A stretch of DNA of 64,000 nucleotides from Paraburkholderia acidisoli (GTDB lineage: Bacteria; Pseudomonadota; Gammaproteobacteria; Burkholderiales; Burkholderiaceae), in the NCBI RefSeq assembly GCF_009789675.1, contig NZ_CP046913.1, positions 1,922,001-1,986,000 on the forward strand, given 5' to 3'. The first letter of the stretch is position 1; the number at the start of each line of letters is the position of its first letter. Position numbers and translations under genes: made by a program. This document shows, piece by piece, positions 1 to 8,325 of this stretch. Under the pieces are notes generated by a model, which ran no database searches, was not told the DNA's origin, and saw only the letters and a program-made list of their open reading frames with translations.

Positions 1-614
1 CGTTCCAGACGCGCTTCCAGGGCGCGGCGCTCGCGTTCCAGGCGTCGCTCTCGAACGAACTGTTCCTGATCCTCGCGGCCATCGTCACGATGTACATCGT
101 GCTGGGCGTGCTCTACGAGAGCTTCGTGCATCCGATCACGATTCTCTCCACGCTGCCTTCGGCGGGGATCGGCGCGCTGCTCGCGCTCATCCTCACGGGC
201 CACGACCTCGACATCATCGGCATTATCGGCATCGTGCTGCTGATCGGCATCGTGAAGAAGAACGCGATCATGATGATCGACTTCGCGCTGGAGGCGGAAC
301 GCCACGAGGGCAAACCGCCGCGCGAGGCGATCTACCAGGCGTGTCTGCTGCGTTTCCGGCCGATCATGATGACGACGATGGCGGCGCTGCTCGGCGCCCT
401 GCCGCTGATCCTCGGCAGCGGCGCGGGCAGCGAGTTGCGCCGGCCGCTCGGCATCGCGATCGCGGGCGGCCTGATCGTGAGCCAGGCGCTCACGCTCTTC
501 ACCACGCCCGTGATCTATCTGGCGTTCGACTCGCTCGCGCAGCGCCTGCGCAAGCGCTTCGGTTCGCACGGCACGCCGGGCTCGCCCTCGGCGCCGTCGT
601 CCACGGAGCGCTGA
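1..614 (+). CDS. mdtB: RND multidrug efflux permease MdtB, C-terminal part (cut by window edge)
   Basis: The reading frame is open from base 3 and enters the window already inside the protein, so only about 200 C-terminal residues are present. They carry hallmarks of the RND (AcrB/MdtB) family: the membrane stretch [10 protein letters not shown], then [14 protein letters not shown], then the segment [10 protein letters not shown] followed by the amphipathic RFRPIMMTT turn and the last two membrane helices. MdtB and MdtC form a heteromeric inner-membrane proton/drug antiporter with an MdtA-type adaptor. The stop lies 4 bases before mdtC, so the two are co-transcribed. The family call is firm; the MdtB identity rests on its position before an MdtC-like gene. 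Confidence 0.9.
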   Translation, partial: FQTRFQGAALAFQASLSNELFLILAAIVTMYIVLGVLYESFVHPITILSTLPSAGIGALLALILTGHDLDIIGIIGIVLLIGIVKKNAIMMIDFALEAERHEGKPPREAIYQACLLRFRPIMMTTMAALLGALPLILGSGAGSELRRPLGIAIAGGLIVSQALTLFTTPVIYLAFDSLAQRLRKRFGSHGTPGSPSAPSSTER

Positions 615-618
615 CGCG

Positions 619-3600
619 ATGAATCTCTCGCGCCCGTTCATCTCGCGCCCCGTCGCGACCACGCTGCTCTCGCTCGGCATCGCGCTCGCCGGCCTCTTCG
701 CGTTCACGAAGCTGCCGGTGGCGCCGCTGCCGCAGGTGGATTTCCCCACCATCTCGGTGCAGGCCAGCTTGCCGGGCGCGAGCCCGGAAACCGTGGCGAC
801 CAGCGTGGCGAGCCCGCTGGAGCGCCATCTGGGCTCGATCGCCGACGTCACCGAAATGACCTCGCAAAGCTCGGTGGGCAGCACGCGCATCACCTTGCAG
901 TTCGGCTTGAACCGCGACATCGACGGCGCCGCGCGCGACGTGCAGGCCGCGATCAACGCCGCGCGCGCCGACCTGCCCACGAGCCTGCGTTCGAATCCGA
1001 CCTACCACAAGGTCAACCCCGCCGACGCGCCCATCCTGATTCTCGCGCTCACCTCGCCCACGCTCACGCCGGGCCAGCTCTACGACTCCGCGGCCACCGT
1101 GCTGCAGCAGTCGCTCTCGCAGGTGGACGGCATCGGCGAGGTGGACGTGAACGGTTCCGCCAACCCGGCCGTGCGCGTCGAGCTGGAACCGCATGCGCTC
1201 TTTCACTACGGCATCGGTCTCGAAGACGTGCGCGCGGCGCTCGCCTCGGCCAACGCGAACAGCCCCAAGGGCGACATCTCGTTCGGCCCGCAGCGCTACC
1301 AGCTCTACACCAACGACCAGGCGAGCAAGGCTTCGCAGTACAAGGATCTCGTGATCGCCTATCGCAACGGCGCGGGCGTGAAGCTTTCCGACGTGGGCGA
1401 AGTGGTCGATTCGGTGGAAGACCTGCGCAACATCGGCCTGACCAACGGCAAGCGCTCGGTGCTCGTGATCCTGTACCGCCAGCCGGGCGCGAACATCATC
1501 GACACCGTCGATCGCGTGATCGCCATGGTGCCGCAACTGAAGGCTTCGCTGCCCGCCGACGTCGACATCATTCCCACCTCCGACCGCTCCGTCACGATCC
1601 GCGCCTCGCTAAAAGACACCGAATACACGCTGATGATCGCCGTGGCGCTCGTCGTGATGGTCGTGTTCCTGTTCCTGCGCAACTGGCGCGCGACGCTCAT
1701 TCCGACCGTGGCCGTGCCGATCTCGATCATCGGCACGTTCGCGGCCATGTATCTGATGGGCTTCTCGCTCGACAACCTTTCGCTGATGGCGCTCACCATC
1801 GCGACCGGCTTCGTGGTGGACGACGCCATCGTCGTGCTCGAAAACATCTCGCGTCATATCGAAAACGGCAAGTCGCGCATGGAAGCCTCGCTGCTCGGCG
1901 CGCGCGAAGTGGGCTTCACCGTGCTTTCGATCAGCGTCTCGCTGGTGGCCGTGTTCCTGCCCATCCTGCTGATGGGCGGCATCGTCGGACGGCTGTTCCG
2001 CGAGTTCGCGCTCACGCTGTCGCTCGCCATCGCCGTGTCGCTCGTGGTCTCGCTCACGCTCACGCCGATGATGTGCTCGCGCCTGCTCGAAGAAGCGCAC
2101 CAGAAGAAGCAGGAAGGCCGGTTCGCGCAATGGCTCGAACGCGGCTTCATGCGCATGCAGAACGGCTATGAGCGCACGCTCGGCTGGGCGCTCGCGCGGC
2201 CGCTTCTGATCCTGCTGATCCTGTTCGCGACCATCGGCCTGAACGTGCTGCTCTACGTGATCGTGCCCAAGGGCTTTTTCCCGCAGCAGGACACGGGGCG
2301 GCTCATCGGCGGCATTCAGGCGGACCAGTCCACCTCGTTCCAGGCGATGAAGGTGAAGTTCTCGGAGATGATGCGCATCGTCCAGGCGAATCCGGCCGTG
2401 GAGTCGGTGGCGGGCTTCTCGGGCGGCCGCGCGACCAACTCGGGCTTCATGTTCGTCTCGCTCAAGCCCAAGAGCGAGCGCAAGCTCTCCGCCGACCAGG
2501 TGATCGCGCAGTTGCGCGTGCCGCTCTCGAACGTGGCCGGCGCGCGCACCTTCCTGCAAGCGGTGCAGGACATTCGCGTGGGCGGCCGGCAGTCGAACGC
2601 GCAGTACCAGTTCACGCTGCTCGCCGACAACACCGCCGACCTCTACAAATGGGCGCCCAAGCTCACCGAGGCGCTGCAGGCACGGCCCGAACTCGCCGAC
2701 GTGAATTCGGACCAGCAGCAAGGCGGACTCGAGTCGATGATCAACATCGACCGCGCCACGGCCGCGCGCTTCTCGATCACGCCTTCGCAGATCGACAACA
2801 CGCTCTACGACGCATTCGGCCAGCGCCAGGTCTCGACGATCTACAACCCGCTGAACCAGTATCACGTGGTGATGGAAGTCGCGCCCAAGTACTGGCAGAG
2901 CCCCGACATGCTCAACCAGATCTGGATCAGCACCTCGGGCGGCACGGCGAGCGGCGCGCAGAGCACCAACGCCACGGCGGGCACCGTCACGAGCGCGGCC
3001 ACGAGCACCACGAGCGCCTCCACGGGCGGCACGGCGGCCACCACCACGTCGAGCGCGGCCACGCTGGCCGCCGACTCCGCGCGCAACCTCGCGAACAACT
3101 CGATCGCGGCGAGCGGCAAGTCGAGCGCGTCGTCGGGCGCGGCGGTGTCCACCGCGCAGGAAACCATGGTGCCGCTCTCCGCGATCGCCTCGTTCGGCCC
3201 CGGCACGACGCCGCTTTCGGTGAACCACCAGAGCCAGTTCGTGGCCTCGACGATCTCGTTCAATCTGCCGCCCGGCAAGTCGCTCTCCGACGCCACGGCC
3301 GCCATCTACGAAACGATGGGCGAGATCGGCATGCCGCAAACCATTCACGGCAGCTTCCAGGGCACCGCGCAGGCGTTCCAGCAGTCGCTCGACAATCAGC
3401 CGATCCTGATTCTCGCCGCGCTCGCGGCCGTGTACATCGTGCTCGGCATTCTCTACGAGAGCTACATTCACCCGCTCACGATCCTCTCCACCTTGCCCTC
3501 GGCGGGCGTGGGCGCCCTGCTCGCGCTGCTGCTCTTCAAGACCGAGTTCAGCATCATCGCGCTGATCGGCGTGATCCTGCTGATCGGCATCGTGAAGAAG

Positions 3601-3930
3601 AACGCGATCATGATGGTGGACTTCGCGATCCAGGCCTCGCGCGAAGGCATGAGTTCGCGCGACGCGATCCATCAGGCCTGTCTGCTGCGCTTCCGGCCGA
3701 TCATGATGACGACCTGCGCGGCGCTGCTCGGCGCGCTGCCGCTCGCGTTCGGGCGCGGCGAAGGCGCGGAGCTGCGCGCGCCGCTCGGCATTTCTATCGT
3801 GGGCGGCCTGATCGTGAGCCAGATGCTGACGCTCTACACCACGCCGGTCGTGTATCTCTACATGGACCGCCTGCGCGTGTGGTGGGACGCGAAGCGCGGG
3901 CGCGCGGCGCCGGCGCCCGCTGCCGAATAG
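619..3930 (+). CDS. mdtC: RND multidrug efflux permease MdtC with an unusual Ser/Thr/Ala insert
   Basis: This 1103-residue inner-membrane permease begins [11 protein letters not shown] and shows the full RND layout: first helix, large periplasmic loop, a membrane block with [15 protein letters not shown] (the proton-relay region), a second periplasmic loop and a C-terminal block with [13 protein letters not shown]. MdtC of enterobacteria is about 1025 residues. The excess is a low-complexity stretch at about residues 774-849, rich in Ser, Thr, Ala and Gly, placed in the second periplasmic domain just before VPLSAIASF. It translates in frame with no stops, so it looks like a real loop expansion. 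It follows mdtB after 4 bases and ends at a strong bidirectional terminator. Exported substrates cannot be read from the sequence. Confidence 0.93.
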   Translation: MNLSRPFISRPVATTLLSLGIALAGLFAFTKLPVAPLPQVDFPTISVQASLPGASPETVATSVASPLERHLGSIADVTEMTSQSSVGSTRITLQFGLNRDIDGAARDVQAAINAARADLPTSLRSNPTYHKVNPADAPILILALTSPTLTPGQLYDSAATVLQQSLSQVDGIGEVDVNGSANPAVRVELEPHALFHYGIGLEDVRAALASANANSPKGDISFGPQRYQLYTNDQASKASQYKDLVIAYRNGAGVKLSDVGEVVDSVEDLRNIGLTNGKRSVLVILYRQPGANIIDTVDRVIAMVPQLKASLPADVDIIPTSDRSVTIRASLKDTEYTLMIAVALVVMVVFLFLRNWRATLIPTVAVPISIIGTFAAMYLMGFSLDNLSLMALTIATGFVVDDAIVVLENISRHIENGKSRMEASLLGAREVGFTVLSISVSLVAVFLPILLMGGIVGRLFREFALTLSLAIAVSLVVSLTLTPMMCSRLLEEAHQKKQEGRFAQWLERGFMRMQNGYERTLGWALARPLLILLILFATIGLNVLLYVIVPKGFFPQQDTGRLIGGIQADQSTSFQAMKVKFSEMMRIVQANPAVESVAGFSGGRATNSGFMFVSLKPKSERKLSADQVIAQLRVPLSNVAGARTFLQAVQDIRVGGRQSNAQYQFTLLADNTADLYKWAPKLTEALQARPELADVNSDQQQGGLESMINIDRATAARFSITPSQIDNTLYDAFGQRQVSTIYNPLNQYHVVMEVAPKYWQSPDMLNQIWISTSGGTASGAQSTNATAGTVTSAATSTTSASTGGTAATTTSSAATLAADSARNLANNSIAASGKSSASSGAAVSTAQETMVPLSAIASFGPGTTPLSVNHQSQFVASTISFNLPPGKSLSDATAAIYETMGEIGMPQTIHGSFQGTAQAFQQSLDNQPILILAALAAVYIVLGILYESYIHPLTILSTLPSAGVGALLALLLFKTEFSIIALIGVILLIGIVKKNAIMMVDFAIQASREGMSSRDAIHQACLLRFRPIMMTTCAALLGALPLAFGRGEGAELRAPLGISIVGGLIVSQMLTLYTTPVVYLYMDRLRVWWDAKRGRAAPAPAAE

Positions 3931-3950
3931 GCGTTTGTCGGCACCAGTAA

Positions 3951-3988
3951 AAACGGCTGAAGCGCGAACCACGCTTCAGCCGTTTTTT
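3951..3988. terminator. Bidirectional intrinsic terminator between mdtC and the convergent DUF1232 gene
   Basis: A perfect 14-bp stem (3951-3964 with 3972-3985, arm AAACGGCTGAAGCG) encloses a 7-base loop. It runs into T residues on the + strand (3983-3988) and has A residues before it (3949-3953) that become a T run on the minus strand. It sits between two convergent genes and can end both transcripts. Confidence 0.9.
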
Positions 3989-4022
3989 CATGCGCGCTTC
4001 AGCCGCGCGGAACACCGAACCA

Positions 4023-4280
4023 TCAGGCGCGCCGCAGCGTGCCTTCGCGCAGATGCGCGGGCAAACAGCGCACCATCAGGTGCATGACGAGCGGCACGAT
4101 GATGCCGTCGTCGACGATGCCCGCGAGCGGCATGGCGAGATTGAACGGATCGAGCGCGTAGAGCGCGACCAGCGCCGTGGCGGGCACGAGCCACACCGGG
4201 CGCTCCGGCGCGCGCAGCGCGCGCCAGAGCACGCGCGCGTCGCCCTTCACGATGTTCCACAACAGTGCGATTCGCTTCAT
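4023..4280 (-). CDS. DUF1232 (YkvA-like) small membrane protein
   Basis: This 85-residue protein contains YALDPFNLAMPLAGIVDD followed by a hydrophobic GIIVPLVMHLM segment. That matches the DUF1232 pattern of a helix, an Asp-Pro turn, a Pro-rich middle and an Asp-Asp pair before a second helix. The start is supported by AGGGAG seven bases upstream of ATG. It lies 28 bases downstream of the lipoprotein gene in the same direction, so the two probably form a small operon. No biochemical function is known for the family; a role at the inner membrane is inferred. Confidence 0.7.
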   Translation of the reverse strand: MKRIALLWNIVKGDARVLWRALRAPERPVWLVPATALVALYALDPFNLAMPLAGIVDDGIIVPLVMHLMVRCLPAHLREGTLRRA

Positions 4281-4308
4281 GTCGATGCTCCCTGGGCAAG
4301 CCTGCCCG

Positions 4309-4851
4309 TCAGTGCGCTTCGTGGCCCGGCGCGTCGGAACGCGAGGTACGGACCACGAGCCCGTCCGGCGAAAAATGGGCGTTGAACATGCCGTCGCCGG
4401 CCACGCCGCCTTCGGCCCAGTGCCAGCTCCAGACTTCCTCGTGACTCAGCGCGTAGCGCGAGACCGTGGCCGGCTTGCCGAGCAGCCGCCGCACGTCGTC
4501 CTGCGCCATGCCCGGCACGACCTGCGCGATGTTCTGCGCCGTGAGCGCCTGAGTCATGGCGACGAGTTTGCCGTTGGCGTCGAAGTCGAGCATCCACGTG
4601 GTGAGGCCGTTGGGGCCGCGCGGATATTCGAGACGCTGGGCGCCGTCGTCGTCTTCCCAGACCATCTCGGGCTTGCCCGCCGAGCGGCGCACGTCCTCGA
4701 CGGTCGATACGCCGACCTTCAGGCCGCCGAACGCCATCGAGTCGGGCTTGATGGCGTTGAGGGCGTCGGCGACCTTCTGCTGGTCGCAGGCGCCGAGCAG
4801 CGCGGCGCTCGCGGCGGCGAGCACGAGCGCGAGACAGAGATTGCGTGGCAT
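4309..4851 (-). CDS. Putative lipoprotein with two BamE/SmpA-like half repeats (paralogue of 27669-28256)
   Basis: The chosen ATG (MPRNLCLAL...) follows GGGA closely and begins a 180-residue lipoprotein precursor. A hydrophobic segment ends in the lipobox LLGAC, so Cys is the predicted lipidated residue. The mature part shows two related segments: one with GVSTVEDVRRSAGKPE and one with GMAQDDVRRLLGKPA, each followed by aromatic/strand-rich sequence. This resembles the BamE/SmpA fold repeated twice. Longer in-frame starts upstream (for example 4866) exist but lack a better ribosome site. It precedes the DUF1232 gene by 28 bases. A clear paralogue lies 23 kb away in this window. An outer-membrane or periplasmic role is likely; the exact function is unknown. 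Confidence 0.75.
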   Translation of the reverse strand: MPRNLCLALVLAAASAALLGACDQQKVADALNAIKPDSMAFGGLKVGVSTVEDVRRSAGKPEMVWEDDDGAQRLEYPRGPNGLTTWMLDFDANGKLVAMTQALTAQNIAQVVPGMAQDDVRRLLGKPATVSRYALSHEEVWSWHWAEGGVAGDGMFNAHFSPDGLVVRTSRSDAPGHEAH

Positions 4852-5135
4852 GAATTCCCGGGTCATAGGCGGATAGATGGATGCACGCATCGCAAAAACA
4901 AGCACTTAGCGCGCAAATCGACCCGCGAGTATGCCATTGCCGCAAGACGATCCCGCGGCCATCATCCGGCCCCGATACCGCATTTCGCTCATCGCGCGGA
5001 CCGGCGCGCGGGCAGGCCGCGTTCAGGCTGCGTTCAGGCCGCCGCTGGCCCGTGTCCAGCCCGCGTTGAGCCCGCGTCAAACCCTCCCGTCACCGCAAGA
5101 CCGATGCCGCGCCGCCTCGCCCGGCCCTGGGACTG

Positions 5136-5615
5136 TCACAAACGTTGACCGATCGCGAGCGTGAAGACGCGCGCCCAGCGCTTCGCTTCGCGCTCGTTCG
5201 GCATCGGCAATTGCCAGAGCGGATGTTTCGCGTCGGCCACGCGCAGCGCGACGCGCCAGCCTGCACCATCGGCACCACCGTCCGCGCGTTCGGCTTGCGC
5301 GCCTTGCAGATCCGCGAAGATATACGCGCCGTGCGCGCCGTCCACGGTGATCTCGGCGAGCCGTTTGCCCGCCGCGAGCCGCGCCTCGCCCCACGCGCCC
5401 GTCACGCGGTGGGTCCAGTCGCCCTCGTGAAAATTGGACGCGACCTCGCGGCGGCGGCGCCACCACCACGCGACGAGTGCGACGAACGCCGCCGCCGCGA
5501 CAACGGCCGCGCCCACGGCCACGCCCATGCCGAGGTGCGCGGCAATGGCGTCGAAGGTCCAGATCGCGCCATAAACGAGCGCGGCGAAGGCGAACAGCAG
5601 TACGAATATCGGCAT
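5136..5615 (-). CDS. Putative inner-membrane protein with two N-terminal helices
   Basis: This 159-residue protein opens with two hydrophobic segments (about residues 2-20 and 28-50), then an Arg cluster (WWWRRRREV), which suggests an N-out/C-in or hairpin insertion with a soluble C-terminal domain of about 105 residues. The soluble part is not one I recognise. G+C at third positions fits the neighbours, which supports real coding. It lies 112 bases downstream of the peroxiredoxin gene, beyond that gene's terminator, so it probably has its own promoter. No function is proposed. Confidence 0.55.
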   Translation of the reverse strand: MPIFVLLFAFAALVYGAIWTFDAIAAHLGMGVAVGAAVVAAAAFVALVAWWWRRRREVASNFHEGDWTHRVTGAWGEARLAAGKRLAEITVDGAHGAYIFADLQGAQAERADGGADGAGWRVALRVADAKHPLWQLPMPNEREAKRWARVFTLAIGQRL

Positions 5616-5664
5616 GCGGATGAGCGGTCATGGCGCGCGGCACTCGCGTGGAAGCCGCGGCGGA

Positions 5665-5695
5665 GAAAAAACGAAGCCCGCGCGCAGCGGGCTTC
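5665..5695 (-). terminator. Intrinsic terminator after the peroxiredoxin gene
   Basis: A 9-bp stem (5673-5681 with 5687-5695, arm GAAGCCCGC) with a 5-base loop is followed on the minus strand by a run of T complementary to A5666-5671. It lies 33 bases beyond the stop of the minus-strand peroxiredoxin gene. Confidence 0.85.
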
Positions 5696-5727
5696 CGGAT
5701 CGGGCGATCGCGCGTGGCGCGAGGCGC

Positions 5728-6291
5728 TTATTGCTGCGGATGTTGCGCGGCCCACTCCTTCACGGCGCGCAGCGTGTTTTCGACGTGCTGGTCCGGCGAG
5801 AGGCTCGTGTATTCGTAGAGGATCTTGCCGTCGGGCGCGATCACGTACGACACGCGATTGGCCATGGAGGCGTGCATGGGCATGGCGGCGTCGTAAGACT
5901 GGATGATCTTCGAGTCGGCGTCGGCGGCGACCGGGAATTTGCTGCGGCACTCGCTCACCGAGAACTTCGTGAGCGTGTCGATGTTGTCGTGCGACACGCC
6001 GATCACGGTGGCGCCGTACTTCTTGTATTCGTCGACGGCGTCGGCGAACTCGTGCGCCTCGATCGTGCAGCCCTTCGTGAACGCGGCCGGATAGAAGTAG
6101 ACCACCACCGGGCCCTTTTTGAGCTGCGAAGCGAGCGAGTACGTGTAGGTCTTGCCGCCCAGCGAAGCCTGGGTCGTGAAGTCCGGCGCCGGGTCGCCCG
6201 GCTTGAGCGTGGCCTGCGCGCTCACGGTGAATGTCGCGAAGGCGACGCCCGCGAGCGCCGCGGCGGCGGCCGCGAAAAACCTCGGTTTCAT
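5728..6291 (-). CDS. Exported peroxiredoxin (AhpC/TSA, BCP-like)
   Basis: The protein starts MKPRFFAAAAAALAG and has a clear Sec signal peptide ending near SAQA, so the 187-residue precursor is probably periplasmic. The thioredoxin-fold core has PGDPAPDFTT and YFYPAAFTKGCT, placing the peroxidatic Cys at residue 75. A second Cys at residue 115 (VSECRSKF) could act in resolution. The family reduces peroxides at the expense of thiols. A longer reading frame extends upstream to 6393 but lacks a signal-like start, so 6291 was preferred. The gene is monocistronic with its own terminator. BCP-type enzymes are usually cytoplasmic, so the signal peptide is worth noting. Confidence 0.88.
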   Translation of the reverse strand: MKPRFFAAAAAALAGVAFATFTVSAQATLKPGDPAPDFTTQASLGGKTYTYSLASQLKKGPVVVYFYPAAFTKGCTIEAHEFADAVDEYKKYGATVIGVSHDNIDTLTKFSVSECRSKFPVAADADSKIIQSYDAAMPMHASMANRVSYVIAPDGKILYEYTSLSPDQHVENTLRAVKEWAAQHPQQ

Positions 6292-6451
6292 GTCGGATGT
6301 CCTCGGGTTGAATCGCCCGGAAAACGCGCCCGGCTCGAGCGGGCCGCGCCATGCGGCGATGGCGTCATTTGACCACACATCGACGCCGCCCATGGCGCAG
6401 GCTCGCAGCGCCGCCCGCTTCCGGCATCACATCCGACACGGCGTCCGGCGT

Positions 6452-7966
6452 TCAGCCTTCGGCATAGGCCGTGAACCACGCGCCGGCCCAGAGATTGAGC
6501 TCGGCGAGCACCATCGGCGTGAGGCCGTCGAAGATGCCGCCCGCCTCGCGCGCCAGTTGCTGCGCGCCGTCGTGGTCGCCGCGTTCCGCGGCCATCGCGA
6601 TGCGCAGCAGCGTGCCGAGTTCGCCGCGATTGCCGTCCACCGCCGCGCTGATCTCGCGGGCGAGACCGAGGCCGTCGAGCGTATGCGCGGGCGTCGAGCC
6701 GACCAGCACGTGCACGAGCGAAAAGATGCCCGTCATGAACGCGCTATCGGCGAAATCGGGGTTATGCGGATTGAGGCTGCGCGCCGCCAGTTCCATGAAG
6801 TGCGAACGCGTGCCCGCGAGTTGCACGAGCGGGTCCGAGCCCCACGGCAGATCGCGGCCGCTCGCGTAGAGCAGCAGTTGCGCCCAGCGCGCGATCTGGC
6901 GCGTGCCCGCCGCGAGCACCGCTTCGCGCAGCGACGAAATGGGCCGGCCCGGCGCATAGGCGCTCGAATTGACGAGGCGCAGCAGTTGCACCACGACGCC
7001 GGGATGGCTGCGTAATTCGCGCTCGAGTTCGGCGATCCCCACGTCGTTGGCGACCAGCGCGAGCAGCCGCACGAGCGCGAGCCGCGAGGCGCGCACCTTG
7101 GGCGCGCGCAGCACCTGCGGTCGCGCGAAGAAGTAGCCCTGGAACAGTTCGCAGCCGAGCGACGACGCCAGCTCGAAGTCCTCGCCCGTTTCCACTTTTT
7201 CGGCGATCAGCGTCTTGCCGTGCGCGGCGAGCGCGGCCACGAGTTCGGGCAGCGCGGCGCGCGGGGTCTGCATCAGATCGACCTTGACGATGTCGGCGTA
7301 CGGCAGCGCGCGCAGCAGGTTGTCGTCGAGCGCGCTCACGTCGTCGAAGGCGATGCGGTAGCCCGCGCGGCGCAGTTGCGCGAGGCGTTCGAGTACGGCG
7401 GCGTCGAACTTCACGTGTTCGAGCACTTCGAGCACGAAGCGGCCCGGCGGCAGCAGATGCACGATGTCGTCGAACAGCAGTTCGCGGCTGATATTCACGT
7501 AGCCGTGGTGGCGCCCGAGCACGGCGGGCACGCCGAGCTGGCCGATAGTGCGCGTCATCACCTGGGCGGTGGCGAGCTTGTCGTCCTCGATCTCGGCGCG
7601 ATTGTGGACGCCGCCGCGAAACAGCAGCTCGTACGCGGTGAGCGCGCCCTGACGGTCGATGATCGGCTGCCGGCCGAGATAGACGAACGGCTGCGCGGGC
7701 GCGGCCTGCCCCTGCGCGGCGGTCTCGTGCGCCTCATCCGCCACGGGAAACGACGGCTGACCCGGTTGCAGGTCCGACGACCCCGCGGACGACGATCCGA
7801 ATGGCATATCGGACGATGATGACCCGGATGGCGAACCGGCGGATGACCCGGGCTGTGATGCTGACGGCATAAGTGGCGCGAGGTAAGAGACGCCCGTGCC
7901 CGCATCGTGCGCGACGGCCACTCGAGCGGGCGCCGGCGATGCAACGGACATGGCGGAAGGACGCAT
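6452..7966 (-). CDS. EAL-HDOD (YuxH-type) signalling protein, EAL residues largely intact
   Basis: This 504-residue protein has a Ser/Gly/Pro-rich N-terminus of about 90 residues, an EAL-type domain (about 95-300) and an HDOD domain (about 300-490). The EAL part shows AYELLFRGG (Glu113 in the ELLxR motif), VNISREL, LEVLEHV, the Asp pair in AFDDVSAL, VKVDLMQ and AEKVET, so most metal and substrate residues of c-di-GMP phosphodiesterases are kept. HDOD domains are HD-like folds lacking the catalytic pair and serve in signalling assemblies. The gene is transcribed divergently from the GGDEF-EAL gene. Family function is c-di-GMP turnover or sensing; catalysis here is inferred only from residues. 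Confidence 0.85.
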   Translation of the reverse strand: MRPSAMSVASPAPARVAVAHDAGTGVSYLAPLMPSASQPGSSAGSPSGSSSSDMPFGSSSAGSSDLQPGQPSFPVADEAHETAAQGQAAPAQPFVYLGRQPIIDRQGALTAYELLFRGGVHNRAEIEDDKLATAQVMTRTIGQLGVPAVLGRHHGYVNISRELLFDDIVHLLPPGRFVLEVLEHVKFDAAVLERLAQLRRAGYRIAFDDVSALDDNLLRALPYADIVKVDLMQTPRAALPELVAALAAHGKTLIAEKVETGEDFELASSLGCELFQGYFFARPQVLRAPKVRASRLALVRLLALVANDVGIAELERELRSHPGVVVQLLRLVNSSAYAPGRPISSLREAVLAAGTRQIARWAQLLLYASGRDLPWGSDPLVQLAGTRSHFMELAARSLNPHNPDFADSAFMTGIFSLVHVLVGSTPAHTLDGLGLAREISAAVDGNRGELGTLLRIAMAAERGDHDGAQQLAREAGGIFDGLTPMVLAELNLWAGAWFTAYAEG

Positions 7967-8171
7967 ACGGAAGAACTAGCCGGCGACGCGCGTTTTTCTG
8001 CCCTGCTGCGTGCGAAGCGGCCGCGGTTTCGACGCGTTGTGCGCGCAGAAAAGCGAGGTGTCGCGCAAGGTGAAACGCGTCTCGACGGGCGCAACTTTAA
8101 CCGAATCCGGGCGCCGCCGCACCGCTTCTCCAGCAGGCTTTTACACCGCTGCTGTTTTTTCGCCACCGCAC

Positions 8172-8198
8172 TAAAGATTTGGCTCCAGACGCCGATAA
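8172..8198 (+). promoter_or_regulatory. Sigma-28 (FliA) promoter ahead of the GGDEF-EAL gene
   Basis: TAAA at 8172-8175 and GCCGATAA at 8191-8198 are separated by exactly 15 bases, which is the full consensus of flagellar sigma-28 promoters. It reads toward the GGDEF-EAL gene, whose ATG lies 127 bases past the -10 element. Expected transcription start is near 8205. This is a direct sequence match; activity is inferred. Confidence 0.85.
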
Positions 8199-8220
8199 CT
8201 TGCTCTGATGGGCGTCTATA

Positions 8221-8240
8221 GCCGGAGATAAAACTCCGGC
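8221..8240 (+). repeat. Short hairpin in the 5' leader of the GGDEF-EAL gene
   Basis: GCCGGAG at 8221-8227 pairs with CTCCGGC at 8234-8240 around the loop ATAAAA. It lies just downstream of the predicted FliA transcription start, inside the leader. There is no T run after it, so it is not a terminator; it may affect mRNA stability or bind a regulator. The rest of the 359-base gap between the two divergent genes holds no gene that I can see. Confidence 0.5.
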
Positions 8241-8325
8241 CGCCACACCGGCCCGGGGGTCACGGACGGCGCGGCGCAGGCAGAAACACACGCGAAAGAT
8301 AAACAAAGGGTTGCCAGCGACAGAC

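Noticed and set aside
1609..3972. A 787-codon open frame antisense to mdtC
   Set aside because: Long antisense frames arise in G+C-rich coding DNA. Its product is rich in Arg/His/Asp with no recognisable domain, while the + strand encodes a clear RND permease.
8311..8325. TTG as the start of the GGDEF-EAL gene
   Set aside because: AAAGGG directly abuts the TTG, leaving no room for ribosome spacing; the ATG at 8326 is the simpler choice, although its spacing of 15 bases is long.
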